A DNA stretch of 64,000 bases from a bacterium HR17 (GTDB lineage: Bacteria > Armatimonadota > Fervidibacteria > Fervidibacterales > Fervidibacteraceae): positions 35,815 to 99,814 of the forward strand of contig BEHT01000005.1 in the NCBI GenBank assembly GCA_002898575.1, read 5' to 3'. The position numbers were made by a program, and so were the translations under genes. Each line of letters starts with the position of its first letter. The stretch's first letter is position 1. The notes below the pieces were generated by a model. That model made no database searches. It was given only the letters and a program-made list of their open reading frames with translations, and was not told the DNA's origin. This document shows, piece after piece, positions 63,811 through 64,000 of this stretch.

Positions 63811-63983
63811 TCGGCGCATCAGGGAGATGCGCCCTCCGAAGGACACACTCTCGGAGGGCGGCTCTCTTGAGCCGCCGAACATCGGCGCGTCGGGAGATGC
63901 GCCCTCCGAAGGACACACTCTCGGAGGGCGGCTCTCTTGAGCCGCCGAAGAAAGAGCGGCGCGTCGGGAGACGCGCCCTCCGA
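63811..63983 (-). repeat. Family A repeats at the window end
   Basis: A half unit at 63811-63839 and full units at 63851-63909 (short linker) and 63921-63983 (13-base linker). Arms include GCGCGTC/GATGCGC (a tolerated mismatch) and GCGCGTC/GACGCGC. The sequence beyond 63983 is too short to interpret. Confidence 0.85.
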
Positions 63984-64000
63984 AGGGCAAACGACACGGT

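Overview
The window is about 64 kb of GC-rich bacterial chromosome with strong Shine-Dalgarno sites, several GTG starts and many genes on long same-strand runs. Gene content points to a diderm, probably thermophilic bacterium: PEP-CTERM proteins with an exosortase, a DUF1559-type prepilin, small outer-membrane-like barrels ending in Phe, type IB GTP cyclohydrolase, and very abundant GC-rich intergenic hairpin repeats. I read this as Armatimonadota-like (possibly the Fervidibacter group). That is inference, because no rRNA or other marker is present. I saw no tRNA, rRNA, CRISPR array, transposase or phage gene.

Layout. 1-3.9 kb: a lipoprotein, an ECF-like sigma factor and a LysM/copper-amine-oxidase-like surface protein. 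4.0-8.8 kb: DAHP synthase, DNA topoisomerase I and a sugar-nucleotide epimerase, with four identical 16-bp parS-like sites flanking topA. 8.8-14.4 kb: repeat-rich DNA around a WecA/MraY-type transferase, a small lipoprotein and two PEP-CTERM proteins. 14.4-28.1 kb: a second sigma factor, then a leftward exopolysaccharide/exosortase cluster (GT2, GT4, O-antigen ligase, deacetylase, acyltransferase, GT4, tyrosine autokinase, exosortase-EpsI, unknown protein, GT39-like/TPR protein). 28.1-29.0 kb: repeats, including a 124-bp tandem array. 29-35 kb: comM, a PQQ-propeller protein, a LapA-like protein and dprA, plus a divergent sugar isomerase-like gene. 35-41 kb: two paralogous barrels, gltX, a double SorC regulator and a pilin-like gene pair. 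41.5-47.7 kb: a leftward run panB-pyk-cytochrome c-folE2-queD-helical repeat protein. 47.7-55.6 kb: a 74-bp tandem repeat, a sugar-epimerase-like protein, a GT39-like protein, a PLP enzyme, polX, moaA and an SDR. 55.6-63.6 kb: secreted proteins with broken relatives of a zinc-metalloprotease-like gene. 63.6-64 kb: repeats again.

How it fits together. The EPS cluster would make and export a polysaccharide, with the kinase/chain-length protein and O-antigen ligase controlling polymer assembly. The exosortase would process PEP-CTERM proteins, two of which lie a few kb away. The 9.6-kb phosphoglycosyltransferase could prime the polymer. ComM and DprA suggest natural transformation. The parS-like sites suggest that topA sits in a ParB-binding region, which in many bacteria lies near the replication origin.

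The most unusual feature is the repeat DNA. Family A is a 59-63 bp unit with a 7-bp outer inverted repeat enclosing two hairpins. Family B is about 65 bp with a 9-bp outer stem enclosing three hairpins. In family A the stems change in matched pairs between copies, which suggests selection or a copying mechanism acting on secondary structure.
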